Assembly (NCBI GenBank): GCA_030633795.1
Contig: DAOWCB010000125.1
Span: 1 to 5,397 of the forward strand
Reading direction: 5' to 3'
DNA length: 5,397 nucleotides
DNA from: Candidatus Aminicenantota bacterium
GTDB lineage: Bacteria; Acidobacteriota; Aminicenantia; Aminicenantales; Aminicenantaceae
Position numbers and translations under genes: made by a program. A model generated the notes under the pieces. The model was not told where the DNA came from and made no database searches. It saw only the letters and a list, made by a program, of their open reading frames with translations. This document shows, in pieces, positions 4,351 to 5,397 of this stretch (the stretch's first letter is position 1; every line of letters starts with the position of its first letter).

Positions 4351-5397
4351 ATGCTTAAGAAAACAGGCCATTTTTTTCTTTTTTTGTTTATTTTCCTTCT
4401 TGCTGGATGTTCCACACGAACAAAGTCAGAGTATTGGCTATATCGGTTCATCGATAATCTGCACAGAGAGAATATTGAAGGAAGCCCGCTTTTGGGTATT
4501 CTTGAGGAATCAACTGAGATCAAAGGGCTATTCCCCTCCGAATCCCGTCCATTATCCGATATGGGTTCAGGGGAGAATCCATGTGGCCTTAAGCGGAAAA
4601 TTAAGCTGGGAGGGACGGATAGGAATATTCTTTTTTGTCCACCAAATACTCATCTCAGCTTTTCGCTCGATCGATTAGAAAATTCTGTTCTGGAATTCGG
4701 AATTGGCTTAATTACAGAGGACAAAACTGAAGATAACTCAGAAGTCCTTAAGAAAGAAAAGAAAGGAGTATTCTTTTTTGTGTTTATTGAAGCAGCGGGG
4801 AGCAAAAAGATGATTTTTCAAAAATACCTTTCCCCTCCACCAGATAAGGAGTCTCCGTTGTTTTCTTGGCATAGCCTTGATTTGCCCATCATCAAAAAGG
4901 ATGTGCGCCTGTCGTTTGTCACAGAAGGGGATGAGAGGAATTTATCTTTCTGGTTCAATCCAATCCTTTACAAAAGACAGGAAAAAACTATTAATGTTAT
5001 CTTGATATCCATAGATACTCTCAGGGCAGATCACCTGGGGTGCTACGGATACGAGAGGAACACGAGTCCCCGAATAGATCATCTGGCAAAAGATAGCGTT
5101 ACCTTCCTGAACACTTATGCCTCATCACCTTGGACTCTTCCTTCTCATGTGTCGATTTTAACATCGCTCCATGGTGTGAATCACCAAGTTTACCATAACG
5201 ATGAATCCATGGATCTTTCTCTGATTACGCTAGCTGATATTCTAAGAAAGAAGCAGTTTTGTTGTGCGGCCTTTACGGGAGGGGGCTTTGTGAGTTCTGA
5301 TTATGGTTTCTCCAAAGGCTTTGATGCCTACAGCAATGACGAAGGCAGTACTTTCCGCCAGGATTCGGCTGAACACTTGTTTCGGCTTGCTTCTGAA
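4351..5397 (+). CDS. Sulfatase/alkaline-phosphatase-fold lipoprotein with a Thr nucleophile (3' end outside window)
   Basis: Partial gene: 349 codons, open at the right edge. It begins with a type II signal peptide: MLKK, then a hydrophobic stretch rich in Phe and Leu, then lipobox L17-A-G-C20. Ser follows at +2, suggesting export and outer-membrane anchoring facing the periplasm. Residues 21 to about 210 match no family I recognise; they contain several hydrophobic beta-like stretches and a Lys-rich patch near 134-139. The catalytic domain starts at about 213: N-V-I-L-I-S-I-D222-T-L-R-A-D-H-L-G-C-Y-G-Y, where D222 is the expected first metal ligand, then TSPRIDHLA at 238-246, then S-P-W-T262-L-P-S-H. 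T262 occupies the position of the Cys/Ser that becomes formylglycine in true sulfatases, and His replaces the signature Arg, so hydrolysis or transfer of a phosphate or phosphonate ester is as likely as sulfate release. The remaining metal ligands lie beyond the window. The start is supported by AAGGAG at 4341-4346, 4 nt upstream of the ATG. The gene looks more AT-rich than the leuCD-tsaB run. Confidence 0.87.
   Translation, partial: MLKKTGHFFLFLFIFLLAGCSTRTKSEYWLYRFIDNLHRENIEGSPLLGILEESTEIKGLFPSESRPLSDMGSGENPCGLKRKIKLGGTDRNILFCPPNTHLSFSLDRLENSVLEFGIGLITEDKTEDNSEVLKKEKKGVFFFVFIEAAGSKKMIFQKYLSPPPDKESPLFSWHSLDLPIIKKDVRLSFVTEGDERNLSFWFNPILYKRQEKTINVILISIDTLRADHLGCYGYERNTSPRIDHLAKDSVTFLNTYASSPWTLPSHVSILTSLHGVNHQVYHNDESMDLSLITLADILRKKQFCCAAFTGGGFVSSDYGFSKGFDAYSNDEGSTFRQDSAEHLFRLASE

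Noticed and set aside
4238..4678. 146-codon plus-strand open frame crossing the divergent region
   Set aside because: It overlaps the lipoprotein gene in another frame, spans both promoter candidates and has no recognisable motif. The frame starting at 4351 has a ribosome site, a lipobox and a sulfatase-fold domain.
1..5397. A new defence, mobile or biosynthetic system
   Set aside because: All seven genes fall into known families and most are housekeeping. No repeats, recombinases, toxin-antitoxin pairs or effector domains were seen.

Overview
The window reads as a compact chromosomal segment of an unidentified Gram-negative (diderm) bacterium. The clue to a diderm is the last gene, which begins with a clear lipoprotein signal and has Ser at +2 after the lipid-carrying Cys, as expected for an outer-membrane lipoprotein. 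Base composition looks moderate and gene packing is tight. I see no transposase, integrase, phage gene, CRISPR array, tRNA or rRNA. The phylum cannot be fixed from the sequence alone.

Layout. (1) Positions 1-87 hold only the possible tail of an upstream gene. (2) A plus-strand run of four tightly packed genes follows: an aconitase-superfamily large subunit (leuC-like, 88-1275), its small subunit (leuD-like, 1277-1822), tsaB (1797-2510, overlapping leuD by 26 nt) and rimI (2542-2985). (3) A minus-strand pair runs toward them: a TIGR00725/SLOG-type nucleotide-binding protein (4197-3724) followed 13 nt later by truA (3710-2979). The truA and rimI stop ends overlap tail to tail by 7 nt. (4) A divergent intergenic region (4198-4350) holds a candidate promoter for each direction. 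(5) A plus-strand lipoprotein of the sulfatase/alkaline-phosphatase fold starts at 4351 and runs open off the right edge.

How the genes fit together. The LeuC/LeuD-like pair should form one heterodimeric [4Fe-4S] hydro-lyase acting on a 2- or 3-hydroxy di/tricarboxylate. It departs from the family consensus at several active-site positions, so leucine synthesis is not a safe assumption. TsaB (t6A37 tRNA modification), RimI (protein N-terminal acetylation) and TruA (tRNA pseudouridylation) are translation-related housekeeping genes, and tsaB-rimI adjacency is a common bacterial arrangement. The lipoprotein has a Thr where formylglycine sulfatases have Cys or Ser, and about 210 residues of unrecognised sequence before the catalytic domain.

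I found no convincing new multi-gene system. The observations most worth following are the altered active site of the LeuCD-like enzyme and the Thr-type sulfatase-fold lipoprotein.
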